The notes under the pieces: generated by a model
The model's input: the letters and a program-made list of their open reading frames with translations, nothing else
What the model was told of the DNA's origin: nothing
Databases searched by the model: none
Part shown: piece by piece, positions 55,714 through 63,990 of the stretch
How positions within the stretch are numbered: position 1 is the stretch's first letter
Layout of the letters: every line of letters begins with the position of its first letter
Translations under genes and position numbers: made by a program
Source: Paenibacillus sp. YN15
GTDB taxonomy: Bacteria > Bacillota > Bacilli > Paenibacillales > NBRC-103111
Length of the DNA: 64,000 nt
Direction: 5' to 3'
NCBI RefSeq assembly: GCF_003285005.1
Contig: NZ_QMFA01000001.1
Span: 62,001 to 126,000, forward strand

Positions 55714-56823
55714 GTGGCAGATCAGCAATCGGGACTCAGATTCGATATTTATGAACGCGTGCACCTATCCGAGGACACCGCAGCAGTCAAGGAATTGGAC
55801 GAGGTGGAGCTGGTTCCCCATATACAGGTGTATACGGAGGAGGAGCAGGCGCTCCTGAAGGGGCATTTGTACCTGACGGGGCTGTACGAAGGAACGGAGG
55901 GCGAAGCGAAGCGTACACTGGAGCATCTGATTCCCGTGGAGATTACGCTGCCGCTGAACCGGATTCAGGATGTCAGCCAGGTATCGGTGAATATCGATAA
56001 CTTCGATGTGGACATCTTGTCGCCGCGCAGCCTGAATGTGACAGGAGTGCTTACGCTGCACGGTATTGAAATGCTGTCTCTCCCGGATTCGGCTTGGGAT
56101 GAGGAAGAGGAGACCATCTTTGTTCATGAAGCGCCCCGGTACAGCGTGCCGGAGCTTCCGGAAGCCTCTGTCCCTGCAGATCCGGCCCTGGTTTATGCCG
56201 AGGAAGAGATAGTTCAGGAGCCCGCTTATGCATGGGCGCCGTTCCAGCGGAAGCCGGAGGAGGCGTATCGGGCAGAAGAAACGGTGTCCGAGCCGGTATC
56301 GGAGCCTGCCGAGAATGCTCCTGCGGAAGAGGCGGAGGTTTATTTTGACGCGACGGAAAATGTGGAGCTTCCCGAATGGACGCAAGCCGCGGCGGAGAAC
56401 GAACCGCTTAACGAAGCCCCGGCGCAGCTGCCCGCTTCGGAGGAGCCTGCCGAGGCCGATGTCCAGGAGGAGAAGAAGGAGCTGAAGATTGCCTTCAACA
56501 GCAAAGCTCCCTCCGCGGATACCTCATATCACCTGCAGTCGCTGATACATAAAAGCCCGCATGACTACCGGGCTGAACTGCCGGTGGAAGAGGAGCCCTC
56601 TCCGACCCCGCGCACGGACGCACTGGAGTGGAAACGGCTGTTTTCCCGGAGTCAGGAGGAAGAGCGCCGCGTCCGCCAGCTGAAGGTCTGCATTGTCCAG
56701 AAGGAAGAGACACTGGAGGATATTGCTTCCCGTTACGGACTGAATCCCAAGGAGCTTCAACTGTATAACCGGCTTCCGGATACCGAGATTACCGAAGGCA
56801 AAACACTCCTGATTCCGGTGTGA
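55714..56823 (+). CDS. SpoVID-like spore coat morphogenesis protein with LysM domain
   Basis: A 369-residue acidic protein. The N-terminal domain (about 1-130; LRFDIYERVHLSEDTAAVKELDEVELVPHIQVY...LEHLIPVEITLPLNRI) resembles that of SpoVID, the middle is Glu/Pro/Ala-rich and disordered, and the C-terminal LysM repeat (about 322-369) reads CIVQKEETLEDIASRYGLNPKELQLYNRL. SpoVID drives encasement of the spore by the coat, and in B. subtilis spoVID follows hemL, as here with two genes inserted. GTG 55714 is 7 bases from GGAGG; ATG 55708 is only 1 base away. Confidence 0.85.
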   Translation: MADQQSGLRFDIYERVHLSEDTAAVKELDEVELVPHIQVYTEEEQALLKGHLYLTGLYEGTEGEAKRTLEHLIPVEITLPLNRIQDVSQVSVNIDNFDVDILSPRSLNVTGVLTLHGIEMLSLPDSAWDEEEETIFVHEAPRYSVPELPEASVPADPALVYAEEEIVQEPAYAWAPFQRKPEEAYRAEETVSEPVSEPAENAPAEEAEVYFDATENVELPEWTQAAAENEPLNEAPAQLPASEEPAEADVQEEKKELKIAFNSKAPSADTSYHLQSLIHKSPHDYRAELPVEEEPSPTPRTDALEWKRLFSRSQEEERRVRQLKVCIVQKEETLEDIASRYGLNPKELQLYNRLPDTEITEGKTLLIPV

Positions 56824-56849
56824 CCCATACGAACGCAGGAAGAAAAAGC

Positions 56850-56889
56850 AAGAGCCATCCGGGCCGGCAACGGTCCAATGGCTCTTTTT
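56850..56889 (+). terminator. Terminator after the SpoVID-like gene
   Basis: AAGAGCCAT pairs with ATGGCTCTT around a GC-rich loop containing GGGCC/GGTCC, then TTTTC. Confidence 0.85.
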
Positions 56890-56936
56890 CTGCTGCGGTA
56901 TTGGTTGGAGAAATGATCTTTGGAGGGATGGTTTTC

Positions 56937-56998
56937 GGGGGCACCCCCAAAAGTACCCGGAATAAGCTGCAACGCTTTTGCTTCACTTTTGGGGGAAT
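56937..56998 (-). repeat. Divergent CCCCCAAAAGTGA element, reverse orientation
   Basis: On the minus strand it reads ATTCCCCCAAAAGTGAAGC at the start and GTACTTTTGGGGGTGCCCCC at the end. The ends match the other copies; the central 25-30 bases differ. It lies directly after the stop of the small Trp-rich membrane gene. Confidence 0.7.
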
Positions 56999-57002
56999 GT
57001 TG

Positions 57003-57188
57003 TTAGTACACTTGAAACAGGAAACCCAGATAGAATAAAAATAAGGCAAACAGGAGAAACACATCCACCGGATTGGGAAACAGCAGCGTCCGGACAAACT
57101 GGATACAGATCAGCGGGAACATGACCGCCCGGATGGTATACCGGGTCCGCCACCACCACCGCTCAATTTTTCGCCACCATTGCTGCAT
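57003..57188 (-). CDS. Small Trp-rich membrane protein downstream of the ComQ-like gene
   Basis: A 61-residue protein. The N-terminus is basic and Trp-rich (MQQWWRKIERWWWRTRYTIR), followed by two hydrophobic segments (about 21-35 and 42-60) joined by LFPNPVD. ATG 57188 has GGAGG eight bases upstream on the minus strand. It is the next gene after the ComQ-like gene, 140 bases away on the same strand. It does not look like a ComX precursor, whose Trp lies near a soluble C-terminus. No family is recognised. Confidence 0.6.
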   Translation of the reverse strand: MQQWWRKIERWWWRTRYTIRAVMFPLICIQFVRTLLFPNPVDVFLLFALFLFYLGFLFQVY

Positions 57189-57328
57189 GAATTGCCTCCA
57201 CTCCCTTTCAGCCTGGTCTACCATCAACTTATGACAAGGGCTGTCCGGGATATGCAGGAAATTTCCATGCGGCCAAAATTAGACGGATTTTTTTTAAGCC
57301 TCGGAATGTCTAAACGAAAGGCAGATGG

Positions 57329-58252
57329 TTATTCCCGCACAAACGCTCCGTACATAAATTCCTTCAGCTGCTCTTTCTTGGAGGGGGGCGCCACCACCTG
57401 CTCCATCAGCTCCACCGCCCGGTCTACGCAAAGGCCTTGCACAACCAGGGAATACTCCTGGCAGCCGGATGCCTCAATAAAAGCCTCGTAATCCCCGGTT
57501 CGCTGCAAAAATTCCTCCCAATCCAACTCGCCGCGGTAATATTGCTGGAAGAAGCGGAAGTCCCATTCATCGCTTAAGGATAGCAAGTATAATACCGGCA
57601 AGGTTTTGCGCTTCAGGAGAACATCGTTTTTTTGGCCTAAACGGGTAATGTCCCGGAGGTCATTCTGAATTTGGTGAATCAGTCCTGCGCAATCCGCCAG
57701 GTCCAATAACAGCTCCCTCTGCCGGCCTCCGGCGCCCGCCGCGGCGCATCCCAGATGCACCATCAGCTGAAAAACGGAGCCGGATTTCTCCTGCACCAGC
57801 TGGAGATATTCATCCGGGGTTTCCGCCGCGTTCCGGATGTCCAGGAATTGGCCCTGCAAGGAGCGGGAGATGATCCTGCCTGCTTCAGCAATGTCCGCAG
57901 ACGGCAAGCCGCAGGCGCCCAGCCCGCCGGTAAAGCACATCATCAGCGCCACAACGCCGTTCAGCGCGTGGGCCGCGGGGCATTGCATCCACAGCTTGTC
58001 CGATTGGTCCTGGTCCTGAAGATCGTCCATAATATCCGAAGCCAGTACAGCCAGCTCCGCTGCCGCGGCAATGCCTTCAATCTGCGGGCAGCTCCCCTCC
58101 AGCAGACTATGAACGCAGCGGACAATGTCCGACCAGGAGCCCCGTTCCTTTGCTTTTTCCGCCACGAAGGACAGCAGCAGTTCCTGAAACTCTCCGGCAT
58201 AAGGCTGCGACCGGATGATGCGCTCCATTTCCAAAGCAGTATCCTGATTCAT
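57329..58252 (-). CDS. ComQ-like polyprenyl synthetase family protein
   Basis: A 307-residue all-helical protein of the trans-isoprenyl diphosphate synthase fold. The first Asp-rich motif appears as ASDIMDDLQDQDQSDKLW near residues 66-84, and a second, weaker one as QNDLRDITRLG near 195. Length and position beside a ComP-like kinase and ComA-like regulator match ComQ, which prenylates a Trp of the ComX pheromone. Its ATG overlaps the regulator stop (ATGA). An ordinary prenyl diphosphate synthase is the alternative, but the operon argues for a signalling role. Confidence 0.82.
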   Translation of the reverse strand: MNQDTALEMERIIRSQPYAGEFQELLLSFVAEKAKERGSWSDIVRCVHSLLEGSCPQIEGIAAAAELAVLASDIMDDLQDQDQSDKLWMQCPAAHALNGVVALMMCFTGGLGACGLPSADIAEAGRIISRSLQGQFLDIRNAAETPDEYLQLVQEKSGSVFQLMVHLGCAAAGAGGRQRELLLDLADCAGLIHQIQNDLRDITRLGQKNDVLLKRKTLPVLYLLSLSDEWDFRFFQQYYRGELDWEEFLQRTGDYEAFIEASGCQEYSLVVQGLCVDRAVELMEQVVAPPSKKEQLKEFMYGAFVRE

Positions 58253-58887
58253 GGGGATTTCGGCCCTTTTACCAAAAATGCCTCAATAGCCTCCAACCGG
58301 TTTTTGACCCCCATCTTCTCGAAAATCCGCTTCATATAATTATCTACAGTACGCCGGCTCATGTGGATGTTGTCGGCGATTTGGTCGTAGGTGGCGCCTT
58401 TTAAGAGCATGTTCATAATGTCCAGCTCCTCCTGATCCAGCTTGGAATGGGGATCGTTCAGATGATGGTTGCCCAAACGAAGCTGATGATAAATGGGCAT
58501 GGGCAGCATCGTGTGGTTATCCAGCACGCACCAGACCATATTCCGGATGGTGCGGATGCCGGATTCCTTGGACAGCACGCCGCTCACCCCGGCTTCCACC
58601 AGCTGATCGTAGAATTCCATATAGTCCACGCCGGTGAAAATAATGATATGAATGTGCGGATGGCTGGCTTTGATTACTTTGGTCAGCTCGGTTCCGGTTG
58701 TATCCGGCAGCTGGTAATCCAGGAAGATCAGCCCCGGGTCATGCACCTGGACCTGCTCCAGGCAGTCCGCTCCTGTTCCAACAACACTTACCACGTCAAT
58801 TTCCCCTGTTTTGTGAAGCATGTCCCGTGTAGCATGAGCAAGCAGGGGATGGTCGTCAACGACCAGTGCTTTGATGGTTGAGTCCAT
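58249..58887 (-). CDS. ComA-like response regulator
   Basis: A 212-residue NarL/LuxR-type regulator. The receiver has DD at 11-12, phospho-acceptor Asp57 (IFLDYQLPD) and Lys in GVLSKES near 107. The DNA-binding domain is MLLKGATYDQIADNIHMSRRTVDNYMKRIFEKMGVKNRLEAIEAFL. It is closely related to the orphan regulator at 28433-29059. Its start lies within the kinase gene (32-base overlap) and its stop overlaps the ComQ-like start, so the three are translationally coupled. The upstream kinase is the expected phosphodonor. Confidence 0.92.
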   Translation of the reverse strand: MDSTIKALVVDDHPLLAHATRDMLHKTGEIDVVSVVGTGADCLEQVQVHDPGLIFLDYQLPDTTGTELTKVIKASHPHIHIIIFTGVDYMEFYDQLVEAGVSGVLSKESGIRTIRNMVWCVLDNHTMLPMPIYHQLRLGNHHLNDPHSKLDQEELDIMNMLLKGATYDQIADNIHMSRRTVDNYMKRIFEKMGVKNRLEAIEAFLVKGPKSP

Positions 58888-61213
58888 TGTCCGGCACCTC
58901 CCGCATAGGTATGGAAATCGAAATTTTAATGCCTGATCCGGGCTTGTTGCGAAGCTCCATGGAGCCGCGCAGGAGCAGCACCCGGCCTTTCATCTGCTCC
59001 ATGCCTGTTCCCGATCCGCCAATCTCCGGCAGGTGGCTCCCCATTGATTGCATGCCCACCCCGTCGTCCTCGTAAATAAGCTGAAATTCCCGGGGGGCGG
59101 CTCCCAACCGGAAGCTGACCCTGGAGGCATGGGAATGCTTCCTCGCATTGTTCAACAGCTCCTGGATGATCCGCAGGAGATGCCGCTTGGTGCTCAAAGG
59201 CTCCTGCTCCACCCGGCCTGTATTGCTGCCCGGCTCGAAGTGGATGTCGAAAGGAGCGGTATACGCCTCCTTATCCAGATACTGCCGAAGGGTCGGCACC
59301 AGCCCGATCTCCCGGAGCAGGTGGGGATTCAGCTCGAAGCAGCTTTGCCGCAGGCCGGCATTGATCAAATCCACAAACTTCAGCATGTTGTCCAGATGCT
59401 CCTTATCCTCCTGATTCAGCGCATACTTTTCCATCAGAGTGGAAAGGCGGCGTTTTAAGAAGAACAGATCCTGCATAGTGGTATCGTGAAGATCCGAGGC
59501 TATCCGGACCCGTTCTTCCTCCTGCAGCTCGAACATCACCTTGCGGAACCATTGGAACTCTGCAGCGGACGTATCGTCGGAAAAACGGGAGGACAGGTCC
59601 TGCAGCTTGTTGGTCAATGTCCGAATCAGGTGGATATTCTCCAGGCTCACCTCCAGGTAGGAGGTGATGAGTCCCAACCACTGCTGTTCTTCGCGGCTTA
59701 GCAGGACGTTGGTGCGTTTTCTGGTCATCACCAGATAATTGGTGGCTTCCTCCGTGCGGCTGATTTCGAGACAGGTATAATGCGGGCTGGAGAGAAGCAC
59801 CCCTTCCTCCAAAAGCGCCTCCATCTCCTCGATATTCACCTCGCCTGCCCCGATAATCTCCATGCTGTCAGGGTATTGGCAAATGATCGCTCCGCCCTGA
59901 ACCTCCAACGTCTGGACGATATCCGCCAGAAAAATATCCTTCATTTCCCGCATGGTGGAGACCGTGCTGAGGTTCTTGGAAATTTTCCGCAAAGAGGTGT
60001 TCAGCATGTTCTTCCTGGGAAAGAAGACCGGCTCCAGCCGGGTAGTCAGATATTCCGTAGAATAGAGCATGGTGGACAGCATCAGTATGGAGCCCAGGAA
60101 CACGAAGATGATCTCTTCCTTGCCGACGGTGCGGAAGAATATGGCGGAATACAGCCCGGTGAACAGCGAGGCGGGCACAAGCGCCAGCAGGCAGCCGAAC
60201 AGGAAACGTCTGACCACCAGCCCAATGTCGTAAAGCTGGTCGGAGGCGATCAGATAGGCGAAGGAGGCCGGGAAGAACAGCATGAACAAGCTGGTGTAAA
60301 TGGCATCGATCAGCGAATAGCCGATGGTCATGGCGGGCACAAACGACAGGCATATAATCGGCAGAAAGGAAACCAGCAAGGACATCCCGATAAACTTGAT
60401 GACGGTAGACAGACTGGAACCGTCCCGCCCGTGCCGGACATACATATAGCTTAACAGGGCAAGATTGCAGAGAGAGCCGATGATAAAAAACAACTGAATC
60501 AGAATTTTGCTGAATTGATAAAAAAGGATGGTCTGCGGTGACAGCATGGTGACAATTTGAAACAGCAGAATGGCGCACACGCCGGGATAGGCTATTTTCA
60601 GCATCAGCTTGGATAAACGGATATTGCTCTTTTCCTCAAAAAAGACAAGCAGGAAGTGCAGGAACAGGATTGGCAAAAGCGCCGTCAAGCTGCCGATCAG
60701 CGCTTTGCCGATATAATCTCCCCGGACGGAAGCGCCCAGACTCATATAGACGAAAGCGCCGCACAGAAACACCAGCATCAATAGCTGCGTCGACTTGTAC
60801 CGGGGCATCTTGAACCGGATCATACCGGCGATAATAAGACAAATGGCCTCTTCAAACAAGGGAATATAATCGAACAAAGGAACAGCACGGGATTTCACCG
60901 TCGCTTCCATTTCTTGCCCGTCCCGCTGAATCAGCAGGTGGCGGGCTTGCTCAACATTGCTCCAATCCTGCACCGTATGGTACAAATGAGGCTCCATATG
61001 ATCGATCTCCAGCACCTGGTCCCCCACCTTAAGGCCCAGCTTGATGCCGTTTCCGTCCTCATTCAAAGACTTGATTCGCCATTCCCGGCTGCTATTTTGC
61101 TCAAGCTCGATGCCCCAATAGGGATATTTAACGACCAGGGTGAAGGTCCATATTTGCGCAAACAAAAAGAATGACAAAAAAACCGCTCCAAAAATAAAGC
61201 CCTTCTTCTTCAT
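58856..61213 (-). CDS. ComP-like membrane histidine kinase with PDZ domain
   Basis: A kinase of about 785 residues, close to ComP in size and layout. Helix 1 (about 3-27) leads to an extracytoplasmic PDZ-like domain (WRIKSLNEDGNGIKLGLKVGDQVLEIDHM). A cluster of about seven helices follows (about 115-370), then a cytoplasmic GAF-like stretch and a HisKA_3 box with the His in RIASDLHDTTMQDLF. The ATPase has ELLNNARKHSHASRV, YEDDGVGMQ and GGSGTGMEQMKGR. ATG 61213 or GTG 61222 could be the start; neither has a strong ribosome site. It presumably senses an extracellular signal and phosphorylates the next-encoded regulator. Confidence 0.9.
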   Translation of the reverse strand: MKKKGFIFGAVFLSFFLFAQIWTFTLVVKYPYWGIELEQNSSREWRIKSLNEDGNGIKLGLKVGDQVLEIDHMEPHLYHTVQDWSNVEQARHLLIQRDGQEMEATVKSRAVPLFDYIPLFEEAICLIIAGMIRFKMPRYKSTQLLMLVFLCGAFVYMSLGASVRGDYIGKALIGSLTALLPILFLHFLLVFFEEKSNIRLSKLMLKIAYPGVCAILLFQIVTMLSPQTILFYQFSKILIQLFFIIGSLCNLALLSYMYVRHGRDGSSLSTVIKFIGMSLLVSFLPIICLSFVPAMTIGYSLIDAIYTSLFMLFFPASFAYLIASDQLYDIGLVVRRFLFGCLLALVPASLFTGLYSAIFFRTVGKEEIIFVFLGSILMLSTMLYSTEYLTTRLEPVFFPRKNMLNTSLRKISKNLSTVSTMREMKDIFLADIVQTLEVQGGAIICQYPDSMEIIGAGEVNIEEMEALLEEGVLLSSPHYTCLEISRTEEATNYLVMTRKRTNVLLSREEQQWLGLITSYLEVSLENIHLIRTLTNKLQDLSSRFSDDTSAAEFQWFRKVMFELQEEERVRIASDLHDTTMQDLFFLKRRLSTLMEKYALNQEDKEHLDNMLKFVDLINAGLRQSCFELNPHLLREIGLVPTLRQYLDKEAYTAPFDIHFEPGSNTGRVEQEPLSTKRHLLRIIQELLNNARKHSHASRVSFRLGAAPREFQLIYEDDGVGMQSMGSHLPEIGGSGTGMEQMKGRVLLLRGSMELRNKPGSGIKISISIPMREVPDNGLNHQSTGR

Positions 61214-61287
61214 CGGGAACACCCATTTCTAAAAGAGCCAGCCCTCTATCAAAAAGACTCTTTTCGACGATAACTGGTACTAGAATC

Positions 61288-61305
61288 TTGGTATAATTTT
61301 ACCAA
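61288..61305. promoter_or_regulatory. Candidate operator TTGGTA-N6-TACCAA upstream of the kinase operon
   Basis: An 18-bp interrupted palindrome located 75 bases upstream of the kinase start, in the divergent region between the kinase and sulfatase genes. Its plan (TTG...CAA ends, inverted 6-base arms) recalls the ComA box TTGCGG-N4-CCGCAA, but the inner bases and the spacing differ. Confidence 0.4.
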
Positions 61306-61478
61306 ACCGTTAAAGAATTGTACATCGGCTGATTGGAGCTGGGGGGCAATTCTTTTTTTGTTGGAGTGAAAGTAGGTTTAAAACAACTAAGCCTAGCTAA
61401 TGCGAATATGTTCACCAAACAAAATGACAAACGGCAAACATATGGTCATTCCCCTATTTTGGTGAGGAGGATAAACTG

Positions 61479-61502
61479 GTGGTAGCATGTATTCTACCAT
61501 AA
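61479..61502 (+). CDS. Possible 7-codon leader peptide before the sulfatase gene
   Basis: GTG-GTA-GCA-TGT-ATT-CTA-CCA-TAA (MVACILP) is preceded by a strong GAGGAGG eight bases upstream. Its stop abuts the AAAGGAG of the sulfatase gene. The same DNA can form a TGGTAG/CTACCA hairpin. Either a translated leader or a coincidence; not proven. Confidence 0.3.
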   Translation: MVACILP

Positions 61503-61514
61503 AGGAGCGCGGAC

Positions 61515-63029
61515 ATGTCGAAGAAACCGAACATTCTGCTTATTACCTCCGATCAGCAGCATTGGAATACCATCGGAGCCTTCAATCCGGAGATTCAAAC
61601 TCCCAATCTGGACCGTCTCGCACGGGAAGGGACCACCTTCACCCGGGCGTATTGCCCGAATCCCACCTGCACCCCGTCACGGGCCTCCATTATTACCGGT
61701 CTGTACCCGAGCCAGCACGGCGCCTGGACCTTGGGGACCAAGCTGCTGGAGGACCGCCATACGGTAGGAGAGGATTTTGCGGAGGCAGGCTACCGGACCG
61801 GACTTATCGGAAAGGCCCATTTCCAGCCCTTGAAATCCACGGAGGAGTACCCCTCCCTTGAAGCTTATCCGGTTCTCCAGGACCTGGACTATTGGCGCCA
61901 ATATAAGGATAACTTCTACGGCTTCGACCATGTGGAGCTGGCCCGCAACCATACGAATGAGGCTCATGTCGGCCAGCATTATGCCCTTTGGATGGAGGAG
62001 CAGGGCTGCTCCAACTGGAGGGATTATTTCCTGCCGCCGACGGGCACTATGGATTCCGCAGTCAAGCATAAGTGGCCGATACCCGAAGAATACCATTATG
62101 ACAAATGGATCGCCGAGCGCACCAATGCCATGCTGGAGGAGCACAAGAGGAATGACGAGCCCTTCTTCCTGTGGGCCAGCTTCTTCGACCCCCATCCGGA
62201 GTATCTGGTTCCCGAGCCTTGGGACACGCTGTATGATCCGGATAAGCTCACCATTCCGACGGTAACACCGGGCGAGCACGACCGCAATCCGCCCCACTTC
62301 CGGCTGACCCAGGAGGAGAATCCCGATTTTGATTATCTGCGGGAAACGGGGCAGGGAATCCACGGTTATCATTCCCATGTCAATCTCTCCATGGAGGAGC
62401 GCAAGCGGTTAGTGGCCACTTATTATGGCATGACAACCCTGATGGACAAATATATCGGACGTATCCTGGATAAGGTGGATGAGTTGGGGCTGGCGGATAA
62501 CACGGTTGTGGTATTTACCACGGATCACGGGCATTTCTTCGGCCAGCACGGTCTTCAACACAAGGGAGGCTTCCACTATGAGGATTTGATCAAGCTGCCG
62601 TTTATCGTCCGTTACCCGGACCATGTCCCTGCGGGGCACACCAGCCATGCAATCCAATCCTTGGTTGACCTGGCGCCGACCTTCTTGTCCCTGGCCGGAA
62701 TCCCCGTACCCCACTACATGACGGGGGTGGATCAGAGCAAGGTGTGGCTGGGAGAAGCCTCCCAGGCCCGGGACCATGCTATCTGCGAGTTCAGGCATGA
62801 GCCTACCACCATCCATCAGAAAACCTATGTTGACCAGCGTTATAAGATTACCGTCTACTACAATCAGACATACGGGGAAATTTTCGACCTACAGGAGGAC
62901 CCTGGAGAATTGAACAACCTGTGGGACGACCCTGAGGCCGCAGGACTCAAGACGGAGCTGCTGCTCAAGTATGTCTGGGCGGAGCTGGGCAAGGAATCCA
63001 TGCCTATGCCGAGAATTTGGCATGCTTGA
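61515..63029 (+). CDS. Sulfatase (type I, formylglycine-dependent)
   Basis: A 504-residue alkaline-phosphatase-superfamily sulfatase. The active-site motif is C-T-P-S-R in NPTCTPSRASIITGLYPSQHG near residue 54, where the Cys is converted to formylglycine. Metal ligands include ILLITSDQQ at the N-terminus and VVFTTDHGHFFGQHGL near 330. There is no signal peptide, so the substrate is probably an imported sulfated sugar or small sulfate ester. AAAGGAG lies seven bases before the ATG. No maturase gene is in the window. Confidence 0.94.
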   Translation: MSKKPNILLITSDQQHWNTIGAFNPEIQTPNLDRLAREGTTFTRAYCPNPTCTPSRASIITGLYPSQHGAWTLGTKLLEDRHTVGEDFAEAGYRTGLIGKAHFQPLKSTEEYPSLEAYPVLQDLDYWRQYKDNFYGFDHVELARNHTNEAHVGQHYALWMEEQGCSNWRDYFLPPTGTMDSAVKHKWPIPEEYHYDKWIAERTNAMLEEHKRNDEPFFLWASFFDPHPEYLVPEPWDTLYDPDKLTIPTVTPGEHDRNPPHFRLTQEENPDFDYLRETGQGIHGYHSHVNLSMEERKRLVATYYGMTTLMDKYIGRILDKVDELGLADNTVVVFTTDHGHFFGQHGLQHKGGFHYEDLIKLPFIVRYPDHVPAGHTSHAIQSLVDLAPTFLSLAGIPVPHYMTGVDQSKVWLGEASQARDHAICEFRHEPTTIHQKTYVDQRYKITVYYNQTYGEIFDLQEDPGELNNLWDDPEAAGLKTELLLKYVWAELGKESMPMPRIWHA

Positions 63030-63073
63030 TAAAAGAAAGACGGTCTGCTTATAAATATCCGTCAACAGGAAAG

Positions 63074-63105
63074 AACCGTCCGTGCTTCGGCAGCCGGGCG
63101 GTTTT
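63074..63105. terminator. Terminator between sulfatase and AraC regulator
   Basis: AACCGTCCGTGC-TTCG-GCAGCCGGGCGGTTTT forms a stem with a TTCG tetraloop and a small bulge, between two convergent genes. Confidence 0.7.
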
Positions 63106-63135
63106 CGTCTGTTCTGACCCGCCGGCAGCCGGTGG

Positions 63136-63990
63136 TCAGATGGAGCTGTTTTTTCTGTAGCCGCTGGGTGAAATGCCATATTGCTTCGTAAATGCCCTGG
63201 TAAAGGAATACAAGTCGGAATATCCGATGGTGGATGATATTTCCGTTACGCTAAGAGCCGTTTCCCGGAGCAGCTGGGCGCCCTTGGAAAGCCGGAGGCG
63301 CTGCAGATAATGAAGAGGGGAGATGCCGAAGTGCTCCGTGAAGGAAGTGGAGAAATGGGAGCGTTGAACCCCCGCATGTCTGACGGCGTCGGCTACGGTA
63401 ATGCCCTCCATATAATGGAGGTTGATATATTCCCGGCTCCGGTGAAGCCAATCCTGAGCGGGCCGTTTGCCCAACAGCGGGCGGGAGCTGGCTGTTCTTC
63501 GGGACAGGTGCTCAAACAACCGAAGCAGCAGGATCAGCTCCTGAAGATCATGTCCGGTTCTGCGTTCCTGACCGGCGAGGCTGTCGTTGCCGCCCGCTTC
63601 GGATTCGTATAGGCGGAACAGACACCGGAGAATGAAGGCCAGCTTGTCATCCAGCGCCTGGCGGACATAAGGCTGCTCCCGGGTAAATCCGGCGCGGGCT
63701 ATAAGCTCCGGGAGCTGCATTCCGTCCAATGCCAGCCAGTTCATACGAAGGGGCCGGGCGGGATCGGCGATGGAATACCGGTAGGTGATATGAGGCATAA
63801 GACAGAACAGATCGCCCTGATTCAAGGTAACGGAATGACTCCCGTATTGCAGCAGCACGGAGCCCTCCTGGACAACGTGAATGCTGAAATGCTCAATTTG
63901 ACGGGGACCGATGTTGTACGAAGGCTTGGCCAGGTTATAGCCGGCCCGGAGGGCCATAACCCCCACGGCCTTCTGCAGGGAAGCCGGCAT
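63136..63990 (-). CDS. AraC family regulator with cupin domain (start may lie outside the window)
   Basis: At least 284 residues. An N-terminal cupin-like sugar-sensing domain (HFSIHVVQEGSVLLQYGSHSVTLNQGDLFCLMPHITYRYS, about 34-72) is followed by the two-HTH AraC domain (about 185-280), ending IGYSDLYSFTRAFTKQYGISPSGYRKNSSI. The frame remains open for the last bases of the window (L-L-L before the Met), and no ribosome site precedes ATG 63990, so the true start may be beyond the edge. It probably controls a carbohydrate gene set nearby, perhaps including the convergent sulfatase. Confidence 0.88.
   Translation of the reverse strand: MPASLQKAVGVMALRAGYNLAKPSYNIGPRQIEHFSIHVVQEGSVLLQYGSHSVTLNQGDLFCLMPHITYRYSIADPARPLRMNWLALDGMQLPELIARAGFTREQPYVRQALDDKLAFILRCLFRLYESEAGGNDSLAGQERRTGHDLQELILLLRLFEHLSRRTASSRPLLGKRPAQDWLHRSREYINLHYMEGITVADAVRHAGVQRSHFSTSFTEHFGISPLHYLQRLRLSKGAQLLRETALSVTEISSTIGYSDLYSFTRAFTKQYGISPSGYRKNSSI

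Noticed and set aside
57227-57330. Short frames between the ComQ-like gene and the Trp-rich membrane gene, considered as comX
   Set aside because: The longest ATG frame has 14 codons (MEISCISRTALVIS), with no Trp and no ribosome site. The other frames are closed by stops.
57329-58252. Calling the ComQ-like gene heptaprenyl diphosphate synthase component II
   Set aside because: The second Asp-rich motif is weak and the gene is fused by overlap to a kinase-regulator pair rather than to menaquinone genes.
61307-61330. Minus-strand mini-ORF MYNSLTVW ending in Trp, considered as a ComX-like peptide upstream of the kinase
   Set aside because: Only eight codons, no ribosome site, and far shorter than ComX precursors of 50-75 residues.
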